Assembly: GCF_014889545.1 (NCBI RefSeq)
Contig: NZ_QKOF01000006.1
Location: 372,001 to 436,000, forward strand
Direction: 5' to 3'
From: Methanothermobacter thermautotrophicus
GTDB taxonomy: Archaea > Methanobacteriota > Methanobacteria > Methanobacteriales > Methanothermobacteraceae
DNA length: 64,000 nt
Every line of letters starts with the position of its first letter. Position 1 is the first letter of the stretch. The notes beneath the pieces were generated by a model. That model was given only the letters and a program-made list of their open reading frames with translations, made no database searches and had not been told where the DNA came from. Below, piece after piece: positions 17,019 to 25,587 of this stretch. The position numbers were made by a program, and so were the translations under genes.

Positions 17019-17750
17019 TTAAAGCGTCCTTATGTTGAACTTTGCGTATCTGATCCTTCCGTGGAAGTACTTCAGGTCACCCTCAGGGAGGTGCCAGGTT
17101 GCAGTGCACTCTGCGGGATAGATGAAACCACCCATATCCTGATAGGATAGCACCTCAACGCTCCATGGGTGCTGTTCCATGCCAAACTCCGCACAGTACC
17201 TGTCCTCGGTGTGGAATTTCTGGAATCTGCCGTGGTCATCGAAGGTGAAGAGGCCACCAGCGACAATGCCGTGATCCATTATCTTACCCTCAACCATTTT
17301 ATCATCCAGCTGGGACCATTCTGTACACCCTGCAAGGAAAAGGGATGGGAGGAAGGGGGCCTCTGAGAGCAGGGTTACAAGGGCCGACTGGTCCATTGGA
17401 GCTCCACGCTCCTCTGCAACCTTAAAAAATTTCATGGCCCTGATGATCATCTCTCCACGGCCTCTGGAATAAATATCGAGGCCCTCAAGGGGGATTCCGA
17501 AAAAACGCCCATTTATGTAAACGCTCCTGAAGGGTGCTGGGCTATTGATCTGGGTCATGTCTACATTCATCCACCGGGCTCCTCTCCTTATTTTTGAGTC
17601 AGCCCACCTGATCAGGAGGTTTTGAGGGTCATGGGGGAGACCGGAGGCTTCGAGGTATCCTGCAAGTAACCCTGGCAGTTCCCTCTCATTCAGACTATGA
17701 ACTTTTCTGAGTTCTTCTCTAACTTCCATTTCAAATCTTTTTCTTAACAT
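17019..17750 (-). CDS. DUF6544-like protein of a MarR-controlled operon
   Basis: The 243-residue protein has no signal peptide and resembles the DUF6544 family: WMNVDMTQINSPAPF, LDIYSRGRGEMIIRAMKFF, then LVTLLSEAPFLPSLFLAGCTEW and the barrel-like GIVAGGLFTFDDHGRF, in the same order. The function of the family is unknown. ATG 17750 lies four bases after the MarR stop, so I rejected the longer frame that starts inside the MarR gene. It is the third gene of an operon with the membrane protein (18252-19043) and MarR regulator. Confidence 0.75.
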   Translation of the reverse strand: MLRKRFEMEVREELRKVHSLNERELPGLLAGYLEASGLPHDPQNLLIRWADSKIRRGARWMNVDMTQINSPAPFRSVYINGRFFGIPLEGLDIYSRGRGEMIIRAMKFFKVAEERGAPMDQSALVTLLSEAPFLPSLFLAGCTEWSQLDDKMVEGKIMDHGIVAGGLFTFDDHGRFQKFHTEDRYCAEFGMEQHPWSVEVLSYQDMGGFIYPAECTATWHLPEGDLKYFHGRIRYAKFNIRTL

Positions 17751-17754
17751 ATGA

Positions 17755-18252
17755 TCATCTCTTGCGGTATTCCATATATCGCTGCTTTGAGGCTTCCTCA
17801 AGCTTTGAAAATATGTTAAACAGGCTTTTGACCTCTTCATCGTCAAGTGAATTGAAGAGAGATTTCACTGTGTGGGTGTCCCTCTCATCTCTGCCAGCCC
17901 AGAATTCATGGAACCTCTCTGTCGGCTCGAGGCGCATTATCCTCCTGTTTTCGGGGTCCTGATTTATTTTTATGAGTCCCTTATCCTCGAGGCGAACTGC
18001 GAGCTGCTTGACGTTCTGGTGGGTGGTGCTCATGGCATCGGCCATCTCCTGCATTGAGGGGGGCCTTTCAAACACGTTTCCAAGGATCACCAGGAAGAGC
18101 CACTGCTTTGCTGTTATGTCATCTTCGAGGAACTCGCGGCTCACTATATAGCTCCAGCGCTGCTCGATGAGGAAGTGAGCTACAAGTATGTACCTCTCCA
18201 TGGACTCCCTTGTTTCTCCGTGCGCATCTCTTATTTCCTGCATATCCTTCAT
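17755..18252 (-). CDS. MarR-family transcriptional regulator
   Basis: The 165-residue protein has a winged-helix domain at about 45-125: DDITAKQWLFLVILGN, the recognition region MADAMSTTHQNVKQLAVRLEDKGLI and the wing DPENRRIMRLEPT. Flanking helices serve dimerisation. Its start overlaps the stop of the preceding membrane protein as TGATG. Two tandem palindromes in the operon promoter are its likely binding sites, making it a probable autorepressor of the three-gene operon. The ligand is unknown. Confidence 0.9.
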   Translation of the reverse strand: MKDMQEIRDAHGETRESMERYILVAHFLIEQRWSYIVSREFLEDDITAKQWLFLVILGNVFERPPSMQEMADAMSTTHQNVKQLAVRLEDKGLIKINQDPENRRIMRLEPTERFHEFWAGRDERDTHTVKSLFNSLDDEEVKSLFNIFSKLEEASKQRYMEYRKR

Positions 18253-19043
18253 CAGCTCTCAACTCCTATTGTCATTCCACGGTAGAAACCCCCTGTGACA
18301 CCTATGCCGGTGATGGTGAGGACCATAAAGAAAGAGGCCTGCCCCCAGCTGAAGGAGACACCCTTCATGGCCATGAAGGCCACCATTGAGAGTATGGCTG
18401 TCCCCAGCAGCGATACCTTAACAAGGAATACCGGTGCAAGGATGTAGCCCCACTTTTCTCGCTTCAACAGGAGGTATGATGTCAGGAGGGCGGCTGGAAC
18501 CACCACGCCCAGGTCGAGTGCCTGTATGACGAGGGTTGTGTATCCCTCAAGGGCCTCAGGGGGTATGCCGGTTATCATGGAATCTGTGATCATCTTAATC
18601 CACATGGCTCCAACCATCAAGCCGGTGAGGGTCAGGTAGACTGCTGTGACCCGTGATTTGCTTTCATCAGCCTTAACCCGGGAAGTCGTTGTGAACAGTT
18701 CCCCCATCAGTCCGTACAGTGATAGAGATAGTATGCCCACGTATATGAGGAACAGGCTGTTATAGGATGCCAGGAAGGCCATGGAGGCATAGGTGTAGGT
18801 GAAGTAGAACATTCCACCCATCCAGAGCAGCCTGGCTTTAGCTGAGGAACTGCTGAGGTATGCTGAAATGATTATAAGTGGTATGCCTATGGTGAGTGTT
18901 ACAAGGTCCTGGCCCATCATCTGCGCTGTGGCTGATAACGAGTCATTAAGGTACGTTTTCTGGTTCAGAAGGCCTGATAGTGTTGCAAGAAGCCCCATAA
19001 GTGCTATGATGCCTGTTACTGTGTAGATTTTATTTATTTTCAT
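18252..19043 (-). CDS. Multi-span membrane protein, first gene of the MarR operon
   Basis: The 263-residue, very hydrophobic protein has about eight predicted helices and no recognised transporter motif. A charged loop at about 122-133 (RVKADESKSR) separates two halves. Its place ahead of a MarR regulator suggests a role in tolerance of a small molecule, by analogy with other MarR operons; that is inference only. It is transcribed from the promoter carrying the two GTAATATATTAC operators. Confidence 0.7.
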   Translation of the reverse strand: MKINKIYTVTGIIALMGLLATLSGLLNQKTYLNDSLSATAQMMGQDLVTLTIGIPLIIISAYLSSSSAKARLLWMGGMFYFTYTYASMAFLASYNSLFLIYVGILSLSLYGLMGELFTTTSRVKADESKSRVTAVYLTLTGLMVGAMWIKMITDSMITGIPPEALEGYTTLVIQALDLGVVVPAALLTSYLLLKREKWGYILAPVFLVKVSLLGTAILSMVAFMAMKGVSFSWGQASFFMVLTITGIGVTGGFYRGMTIGVES

Positions 19044-19063
19044 CTTCTCAAAAACTCCGTCTG

Positions 19064-19095
19064 GTAATATATTACATGTTTAGGTAATATATTAC
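19064..19095 (-). promoter_or_regulatory. Two tandem palindromic operators of the MarR operon
   Basis: The perfect palindrome GTAATATATTAC occurs at 19064-19075 and 19084-19095, exactly 20 bases (two helical turns) apart, each flanked by G on the left and AT on the right. On the minus strand the TATA box TTTATATAC sits just upstream (about 19104-19112). One operator therefore lies between TATA and transcription start and the other just downstream, the classical arrangement for repression. Confidence 0.8.
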
Positions 19096-19168
19096 ATTTT
19101 TCCGTATATAAATCTTTCTGGCGTGCTTTAAGTCAGGATGATCACAATGTTTCATATGGGGTGATTTA

Positions 19169-19837
19169 ATGGAACTTAAAGTTCTGACATGGAACCTGAA
19201 CCGGGCATCCTACCGCCGGAGGAACCTCTGGAGTTATATGGGGGAACTGGAATTTGATGCTGGATTTTTCCAGGAGGTATACATGATACCCAACGAAGTA
19301 AGGAGGAATTACCATACCCTCCGCGGGGAGATGAACGCGTTGCTTCTTCATAAGGATCTCACGCCGGATTCCATGAAAAGGAACTATCTTGAAAGTTCAG
19401 AGAACCACTGTATAGAAGATTTTTATGTTTCCTGCATAATAGAAATCGGGGGAAGGTGTCTCCCCCTCTTCAGCATATACAACTGCATCGGACCAAAAGA
19501 AAGGGATTTTTCCGGCTTTCTCGAACTCCTCTATGAATACATTGAGGAGAGCAGGGACATGATCATCATTGGTGGTGACTTTAACATCAATAAGAACTTT
19601 AGCCCATCTCTGAGGAGGTTAGCCCTGCTTGCAGAGAAGATGGCTGGAAGACTATCTGAACTTGGATTCAGGGATGTTCTCATGGAAGAGGAAGATCCCT
19701 TCACATTCAGGACACCTGATGGGAGGAAATACCAGATCGATTACCTGTTTGTCTCGAAAGGAGTGAAGATACTTGATATCTGGCATCCCCCAGCAGGTGA
19801 GATCACAGCCACCACGCCCAAATTATCTGATCTCTAG
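19169..19837 (+). CDS. Endonuclease/exonuclease/phosphatase-family protein, C-terminally truncated
   Basis: The 222-residue protein has the EEP fold motifs in order: LTWNLNRAS near the N terminus, FFQEV (metal-binding Glu) at about 33, IIIGGDFNINKN at about 130 and IDYLFVSKGVK at about 192. The family normally ends with an SDH motif whose His is catalytic. Here the protein stops as LSDL, so this His is missing. The stop could be a point change or a missing base: one added base would read SDHLAH. It is divergent from the MarR operon and shares its TATA-containing spacer. Confidence 0.8.
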   Translation: MELKVLTWNLNRASYRRRNLWSYMGELEFDAGFFQEVYMIPNEVRRNYHTLRGEMNALLLHKDLTPDSMKRNYLESSENHCIEDFYVSCIIEIGGRCLPLFSIYNCIGPKERDFSGFLELLYEYIEESRDMIIIGGDFNINKNFSPSLRRLALLAEKMAGRLSELGFRDVLMEEEDPFTFRTPDGRKYQIDYLFVSKGVKILDIWHPPAGEITATTPKLSDL

Positions 19838-20182
19838 CGCATTAATATATTAAAAATATTTATTATAAAGAAGGGCATTGAATGCCACGTAAATTATTCC
19901 CATGGCTGATTAATCAGTTATGGATTCATTGAACTATTAGAGGGGCTTTCAGGTTAACATTCTATTTATAAAAATTTTTTATTTTCTGAATCACATAAGT
20001 GAGTAATATATAAGTTCAAAATTAATATTACATTAATTATGCGTTAACCTGCTTTGAATGTATTATTTTTCCAACATAATATTACTCAATCTTTATCCAA
20101 CCCCAGATTAGTAATAAAAAAATTAATAACAAGTCTTAAATAATTCCTGTTATCATAGCCAGAATGTAAAAACATAAAGGAG
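19838..20182. other. AT-rich 345-base spacer with the promoter of the CobN-like gene
   Basis: No ORF or RNA gene is visible here. A TATA-like CTTAAATA at 20135-20142 would start transcription about 20 bases before the coding region. A 9-base inverted repeat, GAGTAATAT (20001-20009) and ATATTACTC (20079-20087), flanks the middle. The left arm extends to GTAATATAT, which matches nine of the twelve bases of the MarR operator 900 bases away. Confidence 0.5.
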
Positions 20183-20186
20183 GTGA
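20176..20186 (+). promoter_or_regulatory. Strong Shine-Dalgarno overlapping the annotated GTG start
   Basis: AAAGGAGGTGA is a near-perfect complement of the 16S rRNA 3' end. It is too close for GTG 20183, which overlaps it, but lies seven bases before the in-frame ATT at 20192. Confidence 0.6.
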
Positions 20187-23100
20187 AAAGAATTAGAAAA
20201 CAGATTGTTACTCTAATGATAGCAGTGGTTTTCTTTTTCATGCTGCAGGGATCAAGCATGGCAGCAGAGATGGAGGGGGGTGAAGGAGGAACCCCATTTA
20301 ACACCACAGACAGCGAGGGGATATTTGTATTCGAAAATGTGACCGGTGACAGTCATGTTGTCTGGGTCGATGGCCGGACACTCCCCGAAAGGCACCGATT
20401 CGATGACATGCTCAGGGTGACAGTATCAGCATCATCAAAGGCCTCTGCAAGAAGTGGAAAAATGGTTCTTGAAGCATCACTCAGGGATTCAAGGATAACT
20501 GGAAGGCTCTATGCAGATGTAAACGCTAACAATATCTTCGATGATATGGATGAACCAGTGGCCGGTGTCAGGGTCTTCGATCCAACCGAGATAAAGTTTT
20601 TAATAATATCCTGGCCAACAGAGGCAGGCCAGCTCATCCAGCCAGTGAAAAACATAATGCAGAAACACCCCGAAATAACCATAAAGGTGAGAAATACGGA
20701 CCAGGCAAAGCTGAACCTCACAGAGACAGAACAGCTAATAGAATGGGCTGATATAATCTACATAAGCAATGTCCAGACAGCAAACGGCCCAGGCGGCCCC
20801 GTACCCGACCTTCTGATGTCAATGAAGAATCAGGGAAAACTTGCTGGTAAGGTGATAGCGGCCTACCCCAGTCCATACTACTGCTTCCCGGTTACAAGAC
20901 TCACAAACATAAACAATACAAGGTTCGTTGATGCCAATGGCACAGAACTGACAGACACCCAGCTCCAGGCAATCTTTGATTCGGTTTCAAGGGCGGTACC
21001 ACCAAAGACACCGCTGATGGTGCTGAGGGAGCTGCAGCAGCAGTACCCTGCAATGGCATCCTACCTTAAATTCCAGGAATACAAAACATCAGACACAGCG
21101 TCACCTGAAAACAGGGAGCAGGGCCTCATGTACCTCCTGGCACTGGCATTCCCTGGAAGAGGCTACAACTTCACAGAACCAGTCATAGTTCCGAAGTATG
21201 CCCTCTACCGCAACGGCAGACTTTACTACAACTTCACAGACTACGAACAGTTCTTAACACCTGGAAGACCCACTGTGGGCATAACCTCATGGATGGCACT
21301 CACATGGGAACGAGGCGACCTCCTCATGCTCGACAGACTCATCAGCGAAATGGATTCAAGGGGCATAAATGTCATAGCAACAATAGCCCAGGGTAACCCT
21401 GTTGATGGAACACCAGTCATAAACGCAATGAGGAGCTACTTCTTTGACTCTCAAAACAGGACAAGGATCCAGGGGCTCATAACACTCCAGTCATTTAAGC
21501 TTGGGGGCGCAACCGCAGCAATCGCTGAAAGGATGATTATGGACAACAATATACTGGTCTTCAGACCACTTGTGGTCTCTGACAGTGAGGAAACATGGTA
21601 CATCTCAGATTCAGGAATGGACTTCACAAGCATAACCAGCCAGATGGTGCTACCAGAGTTCCAGGGCCAGATACTCACCATGGTAACAGCATCCACCAGA
21701 AAGACCATAGACCCGGTAACAGGCCTCGAGGTTGAATACTACCAGCCAATGGATGAGCGCGTGGAAACCTTTGCAGACAGGGTATCCTCCTGGCTGCGGT
21801 TAAGGTTCCTCTCAAATGCAGATAAAAAGGTTGCACTCATCTACTACAACTATCCACCCGGGAAACAGAACCTTGCAGGTGCAAGTTACCTTGACGGTCC
21901 ATCATCAATACTCGAGATACTCCACCTTCTGAGGGAAAACAGCTACACCGTTACAGGGGCACCTTCAGGTGTTGAGGATCTACTCACAGAGATGATGACG
22001 AGGGGACTTAACATTGCAAACTGGGCTCCGGGTGAACTTGAGAGGCTTGCAAATTCAACCATACTCTGGGACGTGGAGAGGTACATGGATTGGTACAGCA
22101 GACTACCTGAGCTTGCAAGGAAAGAAATCGAGGAGGGACCTTTCGGCTACATTGAGGCACTCTTCAGGTACTCCACCCGAAACCCGAAACTCCTCGAAAC
22201 ACTCGACAGATGGCAGAGTTCACTGATAACAACAATAGATGATATGCAGATCAGCAACGCCTCAGAGGCAAAGAACCAGGTTAACAGGGCCTACAACGCC
22301 CTCAGGAATATTTACAGTGGCCTGAACCAGTGGGATGTTTTCTACAGTGCAAAATCAGCATTCCTAGCCCTCAATGTTCCGGGGCTATGTGGATGGGGAG
22401 CACCACCAGGAAACATAATGACGGTTACGAGGAACGGTAAGAGGTACATTGTTATACCAGGCATGTTCTATGGAAACGTCTTTGTGGGTCCTCAACCACA
22501 GCGCGGATGGGAAGGTGACGTGGATAAACTCTACCACAGCCAGATAGTGCCACCCCACCACCAGTACCTCGCCTTCTACGCATACCTCCAGACAGAGTTC
22601 GGTGCAGATGCAATGATACACCTCGGACGCCACGGCACCTATGAGTGGCTCCCAAGGAAGGAGTCAGCACTATCAGGTGCAGATTACCCTGACATATGCC
22701 TTGGAGACGTGCCAAGCATCTACATCTACATCATGGATGGTGTCGGGGAAGTCATACATGCCAAGAGAAGGGGCCTTGCTGTGAGCATAAGCCATCTCAC
22801 ACCACCACTTGAGGCAACAGCCATCTACGGGGACCTCGCATCACTCAAGACACTCATAGACCAGTACCATGCAGCGCCAGGCAACAGGTCAGAGGAGATA
22901 AGGCTCATAAGGGAGAAGGCAGTCCAGCTCCACCTTGAGACAATCATGGACCTCAACCTTGACCCTGATGAACTGGTTGATAGAATCGACGACTACATAA
23001 GGGAACTCGAGGGTACAATGATGCCACTGGGTCTCTACGTATTTGGAAGGGACCTGAACCAGACACAGGTTACCATCATGGTAAAATCAATGGCCACTGT

Positions 23101-25186
23101 TCCAAGAATAAGCGCCGGTAACAACACATTCCTCTCAGTGACACAGGCACTCTCAGGAATAAACAGGACAATGGAAGATATTATACTAGAATTCTACAGT
23201 GGAAAGTCACTCCAGACCCTCATGGCAGAGCTCCAGGCAGTCCTGGGAAGGAACCTCACAGCAACAGAGATAACAGCCCTCAACATGACCCTCAATGATG
23301 TCCTGAACATCAAAGGTTCAGGGACAAGGGAGAGACAGATGCTCCTCAGGGCCCTCTCAGGAGGATACATACCACCCACATCTGGAGGAGACCCAATCAG
23401 GAACCCATCAGCTGCTCCAACGGGAGGAAACCTCTACGGTGAGGATCCATCACTTCTTCCAACACAGGCCGCATGGATAAGGGGATCCAAGCTTGCAGAT
23501 GAGGCACTCAGAGCATACAATGCAACACCTGAACAGCTCGGTGTTGTCATATGGGCGACTGAGACACAGAACGATAAGGGCGCGACAGTTGCATTCATCC
23601 TGAGGCTCATGGGACTTGAACCAATCTATGGTTTCGGAGGTTCAATCATGGGTGTGAGGGCAACACCACTGGCAGTCCTCAACAGGTCAAGGGTCGATGT
23701 ACTCATGACCACCTCAGGGATATTCAGGGAAACCTTCCCACTCCTGGGAGTCCTCCTGGACCGTGCATCAAGGGTGGCGCTTGCAGCATCATTCAACACC
23801 CTGATGGCTGCTATAAACCAGGAACCAGCAAATAACAGGGCAGGGCTCATTGCAGCACTCAACGCATCAGTCTCAAGTATACAGAGGGCGGGTTTGTTCA
23901 TACCCGGCAGCGACCCCCTCGACAGGAACCCCATTGCAGGGCACTGGCTCGCTGATGTTAAGGAACTCATTAAAATCGGCATGAAACCAGAGGATGCAGG
24001 AATCGCAGCAATATGCCGCCTCTTCGGGCCATCACTGGGTAACTATGGCACAAGGCTTCCGGAGGCAGTCCAGCAGGACTGGACATGGGAGGAGAGGACA
24101 GAGCTTGGAAGACTGTACATTGACAGCATGAAGTATGCCCTCAGTGAGGATGGCTGGGGAGTGAGCCTTGAGGAGGTCCTCACCCTGAGACTCAGGGACG
24201 TTGAGGGAGTGTACCACTCAAGATCAACCAATCTATACGGTGTAGTGGACGTGGACCACAACTTCGAGTTCCTCGGCGGCTTCAGGCTTGCAGTTGAGGC
24301 TGCTGGTGGCAGGGTCCCTGGAATGTACATAATAAACCAGGTGAATCCCTCAAATGCCAGAATAGAGACACTGAACCAGTTCCTCTACAGGGAGCTCCAG
24401 TCACGCTACTACAACCCAAGATGGATACAGGCAATGATGCAGAGTGGATATGCCGGTGCAAGGGAGATCTCAAACAACTTTGTGGCCAACCTCTGGGGCT
24501 GGAATGTAATGAGTCCCGAGACAGTTTCGGACTGGATGTGGCAGGAGACAGTGGACATATACCTCAAGGACAGGTATGGCCTGGGAGTTAAAAACTGGCT
24601 ATCACAGGGTAAGAACAGCTATGCCCTGATAAGTATGACAGGGACAATGCTCACAGCGATACACCGAGGATACTGGAACCCTGATGACGCCACAAAGCGT
24701 CTCATAGCCACCACATGGGCCCAGGCAATAGCAGAGAACGGTGTGGCATGCTGTGACTGCAGCTGCGGTAACATAGCCATGATGGAGTGGGCCATGCAGT
24801 ACCTCAACCCGGATCTTCTCTCAAGGGTCAGGGAGAAGCTTTACGCTGCCACTAAGAGTTCAGCATTCGCACCATCCTCAGATGGGGGATCAGTACCGAC
24901 AACACCATCAAATCCAGGACAGCCACAGGCACCGGGAACATCCCAGGATAACGGGGAGCCACAGCAGCAGGGATCACGGAATTCAGCTGTTTCAACATCA
25001 GCACCCGGCGCGGAGGAGGCAGGTCCTTCATCACCCGGCGAAACCGGCGGTAAGGCCTATGAGGTCAGCAGCGCCTCAGGTTCAGTGAACTCAGAGACAG
25101 GGATGCCTGTATATGCCATACTGGGTATAGTGGCAATAGTGGCTCTTTTAGGCCTGGGATACTTCTTTGGGCCTGGAAGAAATTAA
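20183..25186 (+). CDS. Exported, membrane-anchored CobN/Mg-chelatase H-like surface protein
   Basis: The 1667-residue protein has a hydrophobic signal at about residues 8-27 ending in SSMAAE. A SdrD_B-like module follows (GRLYADVNANNIFDDMDEP, about 97-120), then a long CobN/BchH-like region with the signature HLGRHGTYEWLP at about 813-824. A Cys cluster CCDCSC lies at about 1521. A Ser/Pro/Gly-rich linker and one C-terminal membrane helix (VYAILGIVAIVALLGLGYFF) complete it. Many N-x-S/T sites fit an extracellular glycoprotein. CobN normally inserts cobalt into hydrogenobyrinate diamide in the cytoplasm with ATPase partners; those cannot act outside, so this may bind or capture metal or tetrapyrroles. 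The start is uncertain: GTG 20183 lies inside GGAGGTG, whereas an in-frame ATT at 20192 is ideally spaced. Confidence 0.9.
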   Translation: MKRIRKQIVTLMIAVVFFFMLQGSSMAAEMEGGEGGTPFNTTDSEGIFVFENVTGDSHVVWVDGRTLPERHRFDDMLRVTVSASSKASARSGKMVLEASLRDSRITGRLYADVNANNIFDDMDEPVAGVRVFDPTEIKFLIISWPTEAGQLIQPVKNIMQKHPEITIKVRNTDQAKLNLTETEQLIEWADIIYISNVQTANGPGGPVPDLLMSMKNQGKLAGKVIAAYPSPYYCFPVTRLTNINNTRFVDANGTELTDTQLQAIFDSVSRAVPPKTPLMVLRELQQQYPAMASYLKFQEYKTSDTASPENREQGLMYLLALAFPGRGYNFTEPVIVPKYALYRNGRLYYNFTDYEQFLTPGRPTVGITSWMALTWERGDLLMLDRLISEMDSRGINVIATIAQGNPVDGTPVINAMRSYFFDSQNRTRIQGLITLQSFKLGGATAAIAERMIMDNNILVFRPLVVSDSEETWYISDSGMDFTSITSQMVLPEFQGQILTMVTASTRKTIDPVTGLEVEYYQPMDERVETFADRVSSWLRLRFLSNADKKVALIYYNYPPGKQNLAGASYLDGPSSILEILHLLRENSYTVTGAPSGVEDLLTEMMTRGLNIANWAPGELERLANSTILWDVERYMDWYSRLPELARKEIEEGPFGYIEALFRYSTRNPKLLETLDRWQSSLITTIDDMQISNASEAKNQVNRAYNALRNIYSGLNQWDVFYSAKSAFLALNVPGLCGWGAPPGNIMTVTRNGKRYIVIPGMFYGNVFVGPQPQRGWEGDVDKLYHSQIVPPHHQYLAFYAYLQTEFGADAMIHLGRHGTYEWLPRKESALSGADYPDICLGDVPSIYIYIMDGVGEVIHAKRRGLAVSISHLTPPLEATAIYGDLASLKTLIDQYHAAPGNRSEEIRLIREKAVQLHLETIMDLNLDPDELVDRIDDYIRELEGTMMPLGLYVFGRDLNQTQVTIMVKSMATVPRISAGNNTFLSVTQALSGINRTMEDIILEFYSGKSLQTLMAELQAVLGRNLTATEITALNMTLNDVLNIKGSGTRERQMLLRALSGGYIPPTSGGDPIRNPSAAPTGGNLYGEDPSLLPTQAAWIRGSKLADEALRAYNATPEQLGVVIWATETQNDKGATVAFILRLMGLEPIYGFGGSIMGVRATPLAVLNRSRVDVLMTTSGIFRETFPLLGVLLDRASRVALAASFNTLMAAINQEPANNRAGLIAALNASVSSIQRAGLFIPGSDPLDRNPIAGHWLADVKELIKIGMKPEDAGIAAICRLFGPSLGNYGTRLPEAVQQDWTWEERTELGRLYIDSMKYALSEDGWGVSLEEVLTLRLRDVEGVYHSRSTNLYGVVDVDHNFEFLGGFRLAVEAAGGRVPGMYIINQVNPSNARIETLNQFLYRELQSRYYNPRWIQAMMQSGYAGAREISNNFVANLWGWNVMSPETVSDWMWQETVDIYLKDRYGLGVKNWLSQGKNSYALISMTGTMLTAIHRGYWNPDDATKRLIATTWAQAIAENGVACCDCSCGNIAMMEWAMQYLNPDLLSRVREKLYAATKSSAFAPSSDGGSVPTTPSNPGQPQAPGTSQDNGEPQQQGSRNSAVSTSAPGAEEAGPSSPGETGGKAYEVSSASGSVNSETGMPVYAILGIVAIVALLGLGYFFGPGRN

Positions 25187-25195
25187 AACTAACAT

Positions 25196-25208
25196 TTTAT
25201 TTTTTTTA
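25196..25208 (+). terminator. T-run after the CobN-like gene
   Basis: TTTTATTTTTTTT begins about 10 bases after the stop codon and has the form of a strong archaeal terminator. The following 280 bases up to the next small ORF are AT-rich, with a TATA-like CATTTAAATA at about 25378-25387. Confidence 0.6.
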
Positions 25209-25487
25209 CCTGCATAAAAATTAGATAGGTTTTATGTCAGTCTGGTTTATTTCCGGATTATTGCCTGGGTATTCTGATCTTCGTTATAGGATACTATAAC
25301 GCAGTATGGACCTCTGGACTCCTCCCCTTCAGCATGAACACAAGGGAGGGGTAAATGTTAAACCAGAAAAAACATGGACATTTAAATACTTAGCTGAATA
25401 GATTATATTCAATATTTAATTGATAACATTGAGTCGTGATTGTTGAATTCTGAACTCAATGCCCTCAGGGATCATGAAGGTGATTAA

Positions 25488-25574
25488 ATGGATGATGATT
25501 GCTGTGGCGGAGTCGCTGGCTGCATTCTATGCATGCTGGGTATATTTATTCTCATGGCACTGCTCACATACTGA
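25488..25574 (+). CDS. 28-residue Cys-rich membrane peptide upstream of the RNase J-like gene
   Basis: The tiny frame starts at ATG 25488 behind GAAGGTGATTA and encodes MDDDCCGGVAGCILCMLG followed by a short hydrophobic tail. It has an acidic start, four Cys residues and one short membrane helix. Its stop is 13 bases before the RNase J-like start, which has a similar site (GGGTGATT), so the two look like an operon. The larger frame through this region in another phase lacks any ribosome site. The coding assignment is tentative. Confidence 0.5.
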   Translation: MDDDCCGGVAGCILCMLGIFILMALLTY

Positions 25575-25587
25575 CCCGGGTGATTAT

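Noticed and set aside
17751-17846. Upstream extension of the DUF6544-like gene
   Set aside because: It would overlap the MarR coding region by about 90 bases; ATG 17750 right after the MarR stop is more natural.
25459-25587. N-terminal extension of the RNase J-like gene with a hydrophobic stretch
   Set aside because: The family begins at DFRFYGG, a ribosome site precedes ATG 25588, and another frame in this interval has a better small-protein signal.
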